A stretch of DNA of 10,239 nt, taken from the NCBI GenBank assembly GCA_003024985.2, contig PXIH01S0001234.1. One strand, 5' to 3'. Origin of the DNA: Euperipatoides rowelli. Taxonomy: Eukaryota; Onychophora; Udeonychophora; Euonychophora; Peripatopsidae. The notes beneath the pieces are model-generated. The model ran no database searches and was not told where the DNA came from. It worked only from the letters and a program-made list of their open reading frames with translations. Position numbers and translations under genes: made by a program. Positions 1 to 7,669 of the stretch are shown in pieces (position 1 is the stretch's first letter; every line of letters starts with the position of its first letter).

Positions 1-105
1 TCTAGAACCATATGGTCTTGACTGTGGCCTTGTTATTGAAACCAATGGTCTCGGCCTTGGCCTTGAACCCAATGGTCTTGGTCTTGAGATTACAGTCTTG
101 ACTAC
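1..105 (-). repeat. Degenerate short repeat encoding Arg-Pro-rich tail
   Basis: On the plus strand the motifs CCAATGGTCTTGG, GGCCTTG and GTCTTG recur several times with small changes. The copies begin near 8, 44, 69 and 80, giving loose units of roughly 25-35 bases. On the minus strand the same DNA reads in one frame as repeated Arg-Pro and Ser-Arg-Pro steps, in frame with the LINE carboxy-terminal piece. It therefore looks like part of the element's coding sequence expanded by local duplication. It could instead be a simple repeat that merely stays open. It is cut by the window edge. Confidence 0.55.
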
Positions 106-741
106 AACACTGGTATTTTCCATCTTCTGTAATGTACTATCCTCTTCCAGTGCTTTGTACTTTTTAACCTTCTTCGCTATCGTAAATTTGTTTTCCTGTC
201 ATGATTGGATTTTGCTTTTATAATTTTCCTTCATTCTCTCCCCAATACTTACAGGTTTTTTTTCCTTTCTTGATTTGCATACCTTCTTGGCTTTTGGTGT
301 GCCTGAGGTCTCGCTATCACAGGACTCATCCCTGTTGTAGAATACTTTAGATTCCTTTTTTGTCTTGATTTTGTCATTTGCTATTTCTCTCCATCCTTCT
401 GATGGAATTGGGACCTTCTTCAGATATCTCTTCAAGCTGCCATTCCAAGTGAAGCAAGATCTACCTATCTTCTTGTATGGTGCTTTTAATCTTAGTGTTG
501 TTCCAATCATGCTCCTATTCTCTCTTCTGATGATGTGTGCCCAATATCTTAGTCTGTGTACCATGATTTTTTTATTTATAGTTTTACCTAATAGTAGTTT
601 TGAGGTACGGTGTTTGGGTGGTGCTGGTGCCTTCCGACATTTATGTGTAAGCATGTGTATAATCTCCCTTTCCATCTGTGTCAGAGCAGTTCTGTTTGCT
701 TTAGTCATTACTGCTGCCTTTAATCCATGTAATACTGTCAA
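1..741 (-). pseudogene. LINE ORF carboxy-terminal region with Arg-Pro-rich tail (broken, runs off edge)
   Basis: This continues the RT fragment after a frameshift near 738-760. The 180-residue open piece (199-741) contains H-R-L-R-Y-W-A-H-I-I-R-R-E at residues 62-74, W-N-G-S-L-K-R-Y-L-K-K at 99-109 and G-W-R-E-I-A-N-D at 116-123. This is the spacing of the 'RLRWLGHV-R ... W...L..D ... W..LA.D' tail seen at the end of many LINE ORFs. It then becomes Lys/Glu-rich. A single TGA (199-201) interrupts, after which the same frame stays open to base 1: a Lys-rich stretch (K-K-V-K-K-Y-K), then an Arg-Pro-rich tail made of units such as S-R-P-R-P-L-G. The real carboxy terminus is outside the window. 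The overlapping plus-strand frame at 365-757 is a shadow. Confidence 0.82.
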
Positions 742-1262
742 TGATACTGTGCTATGACTGTGTTATATAAAGTTCTTATCAAGTCCCATGGTAGCCTGTG
801 ATGTCCAAGAAAATGGATCATGATGTACAATGCTTTATAAGCTTGCTTTATTCTTGATTTGGTTGTATCAGGTCTGTCTAGGTCACTTGTCAAAATGGAC
901 ACTAGATATTTTAGTGAATTTACTCTTTTAAATGTGTAATCTCCCATTCTTATGTGACTTTGGTTGCATCCATCTCCTTTTGTTATCATGGGATCCTTTA
1001 TCATAATATGGCACTTATCCCAATTGAGTTTCAGCCCTACTGATTCCATGTTAGGCACTAACTCTTTTAGTAGAGTTTAAATATCTTCCACAGCCTCTGA
1101 TATTATTAGGATGTCATCTGTGTATGCTAGTAATACTGGGGGAAGTCATCTTGTTTTGCGTGAGATTAAATTGTGGTAGAACTTCCATTGTCTCAACGAC
1201 TTCATGTAGGGCCCATGTGAATAATCAAGGTGAAAGTGGGCATCCTTGATAATTTTTGTTTT
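738..1262 (-). pseudogene. LINE reverse transcriptase palm/thumb fragment (broken)
   Basis: This is the reverse transcriptase core of the LINE, which would copy the element's RNA into DNA at the target site. The first piece (about 1262 down to 1150) contains Q-G-C-P-L-S-P followed directly by a TGA stop (1225-1227), then L-F-T-W-A-L-H-E. A frameshift at or near the five-G run at 1138-1142 moves to the frame with L-L-A-Y-T-D-D-I-L-I-I-S (about 1135-1100), which includes the catalytic Asp pair. A TAA stop follows (1077-1079). The longest intact piece (738-1058, about 105 residues) holds G-L-K-L-N-W-D-K-C-H-I-M-I and then F-K-R-V-N-S-L-K-Y-L-V-S-I-L-T, blocks commonly found after the YADD box in LINE RTs. 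An apparent frameshift separates it from the carboxy-terminal piece. The normal RT fingers and any endonuclease domain are missing. Family is sure; clade is not. Confidence 0.88.
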
Positions 1263-1270
1263 GCGATATC

Positions 1271-1731
1271 CTAGGCAAAAAAAAATAAAAATTCAATTTT
1301 GATCAAAAGTAAAAAAGTCTACTTTAACTCTGATAAAAAAATTTATACTGAAAATGGAGGAAAACTTTAGTGCATATAAGACTTTAATATTCTTTGTGTT
1401 ATTGAAAGGCAAGATATGTGAGCTCAATGTAAATGACAATGTTCAATAAACAAAGATGGGGTTGCCCCACAAAATAATCAGAAGATTTTTCTCACATGAT
1501 AGGGTAAACTGATCACTTTTTCATTTTGTCATCTCTGATCAAAAGATAGTTGCAATTATTTACTCACAAATTATAATCAGACCAAGAATGTCTGAAGAAA
1601 AAAAAATTCAGAGGGGGGGGGGGGGAGATTTATATTTATGGTTGTGAATATTTTGATAAGCTTTTTTTTTTGGTTTTGTTAACCTATTCTTATGTCAGTT
1701 CTGCCAAATATTTATTCTTAAGATAATCATA
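1271..1731. other. AT-rich non-coding stretch
   Basis: This stretch separates the LINE remnant from the foldback element. It is dominated by A and T runs and has no open frame worth reporting. The one notable feature is a 13-G homopolymer (1613-1625). No promoter, RNA gene or protein similarity is recognisable. Confidence 0.6.
1613..1625 (+). repeat. Poly(G) run, 13 bases
   Basis: An uninterrupted run of 13 G stands out in AT-rich surroundings. A second run of 11 G lies at 5845-5855. Such runs are prone to length error in both replication and sequencing, so the exact length is uncertain. Confidence 0.9.
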
Positions 1732-1886
1732 AGTTAAGTACCAGTGTTTTTTTTAATATTTTCAAATATTAAAAAAGTTTTTACATGGCAGGTTGGGATG
1801 GGGGGCCATCCTCCCCCTTCCTGGAAAAACTCTATTTTTTTAATATGTGAAAATATTAAAAAAAAACACCAGTAGCCTACTTGACT
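1732..1886. mobile_element. Foldback/MITE-like inverted repeat element
   Basis: The two ends are imperfect reverse complements over about 65 bases. The left arm starts AGTTAAGTA (1732-1740) and continues through GTGTTTTTTTTAATATTTTC. The right arm, read in reverse complement, starts AGTCAAGTA and continues through GTGTTTTTTTTTAATATTTTC. Both then carry an A/T segment and a GTTTTT block. The right arm has a 5-base GGCTA insertion relative to the left. The centre is G/C-rich and contains its own hairpin, GGATGG-GGGG-CCATCC (1796-1811). There is no coding capacity. This shape suits a non-autonomous foldback or MITE; no target-site duplication is clear, so the superfamily is unknown. Confidence 0.6.
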
Positions 1887-2453
1887 AATGTAAAAGTCTA
1901 ATTGAAATTTTTTAAAAAAAATTGAAATACTGGATTATTAAAATGCGATCACGCTTGTGTTAGTGAAGTGAACTGATTTATAATGATCGAACTGCTGCAT
2001 GTTTAATCTGTCCTGTAACAGAACTCTTCTGATGCAAATATATGGGCAATGAGACATCATTAATGTTTTTATTTTTTGTAAACATAGAATAAACTTAAAA
2101 AAATTTTATATGTTTTAATTAAAATTTTCCAAATTGATTAATTAAAAAACATTTTTAGGTAAAACAAAACATAATTTAAAAAAAAAAAACATACATAAAC
2201 CACTTTAAAATAATTGGATAACTATGGCACATCAAACACAAAAATATATAGTTTAAGTTACGGTACTTTAAAAATTAAATAAAAATACAAGAAGAAAACA
2301 GAAATATATAATCTAAGCATATATAGTTTTATTATAAAATGTCTTAAATAGTTTGTCTAAAAAATTTTGAAATGAGAATATTTTAAAATAGGCTACCGTA
2401 TTCATTCTCATTTAAATGAATTTTTTTTAAAAAAAAAATTCTGTAGGCCTAGG
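1887..2453. other. AT-rich non-coding stretch
   Basis: This is low-complexity A/T sequence with no convincing open frame. It holds a T8/A10 near-palindrome (2418-2441, GAA-T8-A10-TTC) and copies of the recurrent words: TACGGTA at 2259-2265 and the fused TAGGCTACCGTA at 2389-2400. Nothing else is recognised. Confidence 0.55.
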
Positions 2454-2461
2454 TCTATGGC
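2454..2461 (+). repeat. Putative target-site duplication, left copy
   Basis: TCTATGGC abuts the left end of the hAT-like element and differs at one base from TCTATGCC abutting the right end. hAT insertions normally make 8-bp duplications. A different choice of element ends would give GGTCTATG/GCTCTATG, also 7 of 8. Confidence 0.5.
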
Positions 2462-2818
2462 CCAGGGGTCTGCTCCGGAGCCGCATGTGGCTCTTTCAGC
2501 AAATTTTGTGGCTCTTTGAAAATTGGCAGAAGATTTTTATTTTATTACCAGTATATAAATTTCAAAAAATGAACAAATTTAATCGAAATGATTTTTTTGT
2601 GTGAAAGCCTTTTTTTATTCCACTTAGAACGCCTGTCTCATGCCTGTATTGTACGGTGTACATGTGCTTTACTGTTGTTTGGTGTGAGTTGCCCTGCGCA
2701 GCTCACGTAAGGGGGTACCGCGAGTTACTTGATATCATTTCAGATCTGCGGCTCTTCCATGTTTCTGTTTTTTCTTGCTGATTTGGCTCTTTGTCGCCAA
2801 AAGGTTGCAGAACCCTGG
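2462..2818. mobile_element. Non-autonomous hAT-like DNA transposon (about 355 bp)
   Basis: The left end begins CCAGGGGTCTGC; the right end, read in reverse complement, begins CCAGGGTTCTGC. This short imperfect terminal inverted repeat is of the CAGGGGTCTGC type typical of hAT elements. Inside the ends lie sub-terminal copies of GCCGCATGTGGCTC- and GTGGCTCTTT-like words on the left, and matching GAGCCGC and AAGAGCC words in reverse complement on the right. The interior is more G/C-rich than its surroundings and holds a 9-bp hairpin (2684-2692 with 2698-2706, one G-T pair). The flanks carry near-identical TCTATGGC (2454-2461) and TCTATGCC (2820-2827). This is consistent with an 8-bp hAT target duplication with one difference, although the exact end base is ambiguous by 1-3 bases. 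There is no transposase; the open frame that begins near 2775 runs out through the right end and is not a gene. Confidence 0.7.
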
Positions 2819-2819
2819 C

Positions 2820-2827
2820 TCTATGCC
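2820..2827 (+). repeat. Putative target-site duplication, right copy
   Basis: TCTATGCC is the partner of the left copy at 2454-2461, with one mismatch. It supports insertion by a hAT transposase supplied elsewhere. Confidence 0.5.
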
Positions 2828-5800
2828 AAACCAAAACACTTTTCTTCTAAGAACTAAAAAAAAATATTTAAAATCCAATTACCGTATATTATTAGATGGA
2901 GTCAACATGAATTTAATGACAAATGAGTATTTTGTCTTTAAATCAACCATCATAAATTATAATGTAAAAGTAAGATTTCTAAATAGTACAAAGTACCGTA
3001 GTATATTTTGGCATGTTGTAATAAAAAAAAATATTGTTTTTAAAATTCAGAAAACTGGCTAATGCCTAGCCTATTTATGTGTAACCGCTGCGATAGGATC
3101 AATCTGACCAGGAACAAATGAATTTTATTCATGGTGCCCTCTGTAGTTACAAAAACCTATCTCATTTTTCTCAAATAGTGCTTTTTTTTCTTTCTTTTGA
3201 TTATTTGACTCGTTAAAAATCACTTTCTGGTCATAGATCATCAATGCTCTGAAAGAAATTAGAAAAGAGAAATGTCATCTCTCTTGACTAGATACAAAAT
3301 ACATGTTCTTTGAGGAAAACATGTACAATAGCCTTATTTACTTTATTTAGCCTATATTGCAGGCTAAATTCATTACTTTCTCTGGCCATGACTCATTAAA
3401 GAAAAAAAGAAAAGTAGCCCATGATAATTCACAAAGCCTTTATCCATATGTAATGTTAGTACAGTACATAAAACCCTTTTGAAACTGACACAACTGTGAG
3501 GAATATTGGAATATTCTATGACCATAAAAATGATAACCTTTCAAAGATATACTTTCACTAATAGTGCATTTTATACTAGCCTAATTCCTTATATGGATAT
3601 TAAAACATTTCTCCAGATTCATAAATCCAACAACTGAATGTAAAATGCTCTAATAACAATGCAAATATCCCTACAATTTTGTTTTAGTTTCAACAGAAGT
3701 ACCGTAGCGCCAATGATCAATAAAAAGGTTAGGCTAGTACTGCACTTTATGACGATTTTTTTTAAACTTCGCCCCTTTTCTATTCCCTGAGGGATTTTAA
3801 AAAATATTTTAAAATTAAAAGTAGCCTAGATAAAGTTTTTATTTCCTTGAACTAACAATCCTAGTATCCTATCATACATTAGGCTATTCAAATAGAAATT
3901 TTACACAATATTCTTAATTGATTTGCATTCCATTACACCATTCATGGATAGAATGCAAAAAAAAATGATGCAGAGTTTTAGAAAATAGGGGGTGAGAGCC
4001 TTTTCCCATTAAAATGAAACAAGGTTTATTTGAGTTTCGCTTCCTTGGAAAGGTGAATCTCCTTTAGCTAATGCAGCTTACGACTGTTTTCCAGAAAATT
4101 GCAAGGTCTTCAAAATATAGAATTACCCAAATTTACAAAGCAAAAAGTCCTACATGTTTGGAGTTAAGCTTATATAGGCCTAATAAAAACATCCTGGGCC
4201 TAATGTTTTACTTGAAATGTTCTACTCAATTTCCACCTTACTTCAACAAATTTAATTTCATTTTAAAAAATACTACAGAATCAATTCAAAAGAGCCAACA
4301 ATTTTAAAAAGAACCTACAGACAAACACTTTGTAAAGTTCCAACCAACTTCCAAGGTATGGAAAGTAACACTTCTAAAGATGATCTTCCCTCCTTCTGGT
4401 ATTATACGGTAATTATGATCCAATCTACAAACAAAACCACAATCATTAATATCATAATTAAGATGTTTAAAAGCATCTCTGCAGGAGTCCCTAACATCAA
4501 GGTTAGCATTAGCAATATTCAAAACGATTACACTGCCTGTGTAGATAGATGTCCAACCCCATTAATGTATGCATAATCCAAATGTGGAAATGTCAAACCA
4601 TAAGAAATCAAAAAGTTGTTCCAATTAATGATATTTTTTTAACACAATCATACATGTGTGTACCATTTGCACTTCCATTATAATAAGGTCTATATTGCAA
4701 ATATTGGTATACAGAGAATGACTGGATAGGATTCATTTAAAAAAATGTTTCAAAATCATGTCAATAACTTTTGAAATTAACCTATTTTCAGAAAAATGAA
4801 ATTTGCTTATTGATATTTTGGGTTTAGAACATTCAATAGAAGTATTAAACAATAGTTGACCATATAATTAATTCATGGGTAAAGTACAAAGTTATAAATT
4901 TATACAGTCTATAAAAAATAGATTGTCCTATAAAGCTATTACAGTATTTATCTGAAATTTATTTTTGTCAATTAAATGAAAAGGCCATCAGAGATTTCCC
5001 CAATGAAGCTAACATCTTGAAGTTTCAGTTCCTCAATAACTGTCCTGCATACAAACTGAAAATTGTGGATTCATTTTAAAAAATGTTGTATCAGCAAAAA
5101 TTATTCCGTTACCAAGATTTCTATTGGAATTGAAATTTCAATAGATACAGCACTGCCAAAGAAGAATCAAGTGATGTTTCGTTAATCAAAATGGCTGCCA
5201 GTTGAAATGTAGCATTGTTTTTTTCTGGTGAATATATTTTTACAATTTTAAAGTGTCTTTTTAAGTGTCCATCTTGACATAGCACTGTAAGTTACATATA
5301 CAGTAAATGTAGGCTATATAAAATGCTCCATAGAATGTTATAATTAGTGAGAGTTTAAGCCATCCACCATAGTAAAGTTAATCAATTTTTTTTTTGCTTT
5401 TCCATTTAGGCTACCGGTATTTATTTGTCCCCTCGCTATTATGTAAGTTAGTAACAGAGCTGACAACTGAGTAACAGAGTGGACATGTACCTTACAACTT
5501 ATTTTACAAATATTGTAACAATAACATAGCAATATTTTTGTTGTTACAGTTTACAAGTCTGTCTAAACAATGCCACTGATAGTCTCAAAGAAGCTTCACA
5601 ATAACCTTTTATGGAAGAAAAAAAAATTATATATAAGAAAAAAAGTAATTAGGATTGCCAATATTCATATGCCTGTAACTTACATTGTAAGTGGTAAAAT
5701 AAAAGCAGCATATATCTACGGTACGGTATTTATAAAAATTTTAAATTAAAAGCTCTTCCCATCCATATGTAGGACATCTCTAATGAGAAAACTACATGGA

Positions 5801-7142
5801 AACAGTGGGAGCATGTCACTGAAGAATTAATGTGAAGCAGTAATGGGGGGGGGGGATCAATTCTAAGTGAAGGTCATGAAAAAAGTACAAAAAGAGGAAA
5901 CACTTGAAGACCTTGCTAATTGTTTTAAAATAGCCTAAATCAAGAAATTGATATTAGCCTATATTATATATAGACCTCTCTGAAAATTACACTTGCAAAC
6001 TATATATACATGTATGAAGAAGTTCTAAGTTTACATTTTGGTGCATCACACAATCACTCAAGTTTATCTACATGCAGTACAGTATTATGCTGGTGGTAGA
6101 CAAAAACCATTGTCTATTTGCACCATGCCAACATCCACTGATCATGAACAATCAGCAATCTGAGCACATCTACATCCAATTATTTCCATCAGCAGTTACC
6201 TAATGTAAATGTTTTATCCCTATTTGATGCAATTTATACTTGAGTTACTAGCCACAACAAAATATGTAAATTTTTCTCAATTTTCATTGTTTAATCATTT
6301 TAAAAAACCAAAAAAATAAAACTAAACATTTATTCCATTCATTAAATGGACAAATAAGCATAATTAAATCTTTGTTCCTTTATGCGTGTATTATGGACGA
6401 TTCCGATGACAGATATGACCCTTTCAAAGATGATTATATGACATGAAAATCTATTTTTACATCTTCAAAACAGTAAAACTGCTAGACAAATTACAAAAAT
6501 CAAAATTAGAATCTTAAACTCATTCTTTGTAATCAGTTATTTTATCGAGAAACATTTATTTATTTTAGTGATGAGAGAGGTCTATGCTATAAAAAGGTAG
6601 GCTACTTCGATATTTTCATTGATTGTTTTTCTTATTTCTCTTCAATAAAATAAAAACATATTGCATATTTTATACGCTTGTGACAAATGAGAGCTGAAAA
6701 AACATCTACAAGTAACAAATCTTTGTTTATATTCTAAAGAACAAAAATTAATTTGACTTCAGAGTTGATGCCAAAAAGTAAGGACAGGTATTTCATTTAA
6801 ATTTATTTTATTGCTTGTGAGGATTTAATTTAAAAAAATTACTTTAAATAGTAAACATTATGTTGGCAAGAATTATATTCAGTTGTACATTATTTACCGT
6901 ACTTTAAAATTTATTATATTACTAACATCCCATCTTTTGTGGCAAGCATTTGGGATTAGGACAGCCTTCAGATATATTTCGTCATTTCAAGTGGAAGGAA
7001 CATAACATGAAATTATTTTAAAAAATTTATAATGGCATAAAAACAAAACATCATATCTATAAATTAAAATATAAATGGAATACTTAAGCTGTTTTTTTAA
7101 GCACAGGACTTAAATTAGCACTTTTTTGATTTTCACCCATAC
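2828..7142. other. Long AT-rich region with no recognisable gene; enriched in two short words
   Basis: About 4.3 kb has no protein similarity that I can recognise on either strand. Open frames of 60-95 codons (for example 2775-3062, 4071-4307, 4304-4522 and 4358-4576) are A/T-driven, overlap each other on opposite strands and lack domain-like motifs, so they are left out as chance ORFs. The words TAGCCTA/TAGGCTA and TACCGTA/TACGGTA recur through this region. A run of 11 G lies at 5845-5855. A short acidic frame ends at 6446. No tRNA, rRNA or CRISPR structure is visible. The most economical reading is intron or intergenic DNA. Confidence 0.55.
5845..5855 (+). repeat. Poly(G) run, 11 bases
   Basis: An uninterrupted G11 tract lies in AT-rich sequence. 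It resembles the G13 tract at 1613-1625, on the same strand. No function can be read from it. Confidence 0.9.
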
Positions 7143-7190
7143 TGATGAGCTGTCATATTTTATTTTATCTTATTATTTATTAATTGGTTT

Positions 7191-7338
7191 GTTCAAGTGA
7201 CAACTGAATTATTTCAGGATGTAATTATTTTCTAAATACAGCATTTACGTGATTCTATAACTCGTAAATGTTGTATTAAAGTGACGTGGCAGTTCACTGA
7301 ATAATTTACCTCCTGAAATATTCAAACTTTGCTTGAAC
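7191..7338. repeat. Long inverted repeat in U3 of the left repeat
   Basis: The outer arms start with GTTCAAG (7191-7197) and end with CTTGAAC (7332-7338); ATTTCAGGA (7210-7218) pairs with TCCTGAAAT (7311-7319). The inner stem is AATACAGCATTTACG (7235-7249) with CGTAAATGTTGTATT (7263-7277), 14 of 15 paired, around a 13-base loop. The same arrangement is kept in the right repeat (8222-8376). It could be a protein-binding palindrome, or a MITE caught inside an ancestral LTR. Confidence 0.7.
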
Positions 7339-7387
7339 ATGCTAATTAATTATGCAACTATTCATTTGTATAAGCGATATCCCGTGA

Positions 7388-7415
7388 TCTAAAAGGGATA
7401 TCGTCCCTACAGTCA
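7388..7415 (+). promoter_or_regulatory. Degenerate TATA-like and initiator-like site of left LTR
   Basis: TCTAAAAG with CAGTCA is at the same spacing as the right copy. It is flanked by a 9-bp inverted repeat, CGATATCCC (7377-7385) with GGGATATCG (7395-7403), which would place the TATA-like site in a hairpin loop on single-stranded DNA or RNA. Confidence 0.4.
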
Positions 7416-7423
7416 GAGCTTGT

Positions 7424-7463
7424 GTTCGCATATTAGAGTAGCCACTATGGTCCTCTAGCGAAC
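7424..7463 (+). promoter_or_regulatory. Predicted leader hairpin just downstream of LTR start site
   Basis: GTTCGC (7424-7429) pairs with GCGAAC (7458-7463), and TAGAG (7434-7438) pairs with CTCTA (7453-7457), leaving a 4-base bulge and a 14-base loop. If transcription starts near 7411-7415, this would be a 5'-leader stem-loop some 10 bases from the RNA end. In the right repeat the outer stem is eroded (GTTCGC against GTGAAG) while the inner stem is kept. Confidence 0.45.
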
Positions 7464-7498
7464 AGTTGTCCGTTTTATTTATTTTATTCTACTTTAGC

Positions 7499-7521
7499 TA
7501 GAGGGCCAGGTGCGCCCTCTA
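7499..7521 (+). repeat. Perfect 8-bp hairpin in the R-like region
   Basis: TAGAGGGC (7499-7506) and GCCCTCTA (7514-7521) are exact reverse complements around the 7-base loop CAGGTGC. The right copy keeps the loop but has lost much of the pairing. It could be a structured RNA element of the leader, or a chance palindrome in a repeat-derived segment. Confidence 0.5.
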
Positions 7522-7599
7522 AGTTCCAAGCCGCCTCTCAGCAGGGTTTAACCGCACATTGTCAGTATGAGGCTTTTCATTTGTTTTGCCATAGCCAAG

Positions 7600-7605
7600 A
7601 ATAAA
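7600..7605 (+). terminator. Polyadenylation signal AATAAA of left LTR
   Basis: AATAAA lies in the conserved context CCAAGAATAAAATAT, followed 10-20 bases on by GCCAGCAATTC, which offers CA cleavage positions. It would define the R/U5 border. The same signal is at the matching position of the right copy. Confidence 0.5.
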
Positions 7606-7669
7606 ATATGTTTGCCAGCAATTCATTTCAGCTATTTATTTCGCTGTTAGCATTATTGTGATGATTCTG

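Larger units (their letters stand above)
1..1270 (-). mobile_element. Degenerate 5'-truncated LINE (non-LTR retrotransposon), 3' portion
   Basis: Read on the minus strand, this stretch carries the second half of a LINE open reading frame. In order from high to low coordinates it has a QGCPLSP block, a YTDD box (the RT catalytic loop, usually Y/FADD), a GLKLNWDKC block, an F-K-R-V-x-S-L-K-Y-L segment of the kind that follows the palm, and a carboxy-terminal HRLRYWAHIIRRE segment. Homology fades at about 1265-1275, where an A/T tract begins. That fits the 5' truncation common when LINEs insert by target-primed reverse transcription. The 3' end lies beyond the left edge, so no poly(A) tail or 3' repeat is visible. 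The reading frame is broken by stops at 1225-1227, 1077-1079 and 199-201 and by frameshifts near 1138-1150 and 738-760, so it is inactive. The clade cannot be fixed by eye. Confidence 0.9.
7143..7669 (+). repeat. Left LTR-like direct repeat
   Basis: This is alignable with 8177-8725 at close to 90% by eye, with small indels; the right copy has an extra segment of about 9 bases near 8530. The left end is set at TGATGAGCTGTC because the partner reads CGACAAGCTGTC, differing only by transitions, with no similarity further out. The right end is set where GATTCTG pairs with GATTCGG. A 67-base block (7527-7593) is identical in both copies. TG is present at the 5' end, but a matching 3' CA is not clear in this copy. 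The TATA-like site here is mutated to TCTAAAAG (7388-7395). Confidence 0.65.

Noticed and set aside
365-757. 130-codon plus-strand frame with hydrophobic stretches.
   Set aside because: It lies antisense to the LINE carboxy-terminal coding region; the hydrophobic look comes from reading Lys/Glu codons on the opposite strand.
2775-3062. 95-codon plus-strand frame.
   Set aside because: It starts inside the right end of the hAT-like element and runs into unrelated A/T-rich DNA, with composition dominated by Asn, Lys, Ile and Phe.
4304-4576. Overlapping 72-codon frames on both strands.
   Set aside because: They have no motif, are rich in residues coded by A/T codons, and overlap antisense to each other, as chance frames do.
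4730-5088. Two copies of GATTCATTT-A-run-ATGTT, near 4730 and 5068, looked like a direct repeat.
   Set aside because: The match is short and mostly A/T, as expected by chance in this composition, and does not extend into the flanks.
7142-7149. CTGATGAG at the left repeat resembles the hammerhead ribozyme core, suggesting a retrozyme or Penelope-like element.
   Set aside because: No GAAA with flanking stem II lies within a workable distance; the nearest CTGAAA is about 170 bases away. The right copy reads CGACAAG at this place, so the core is absent there.
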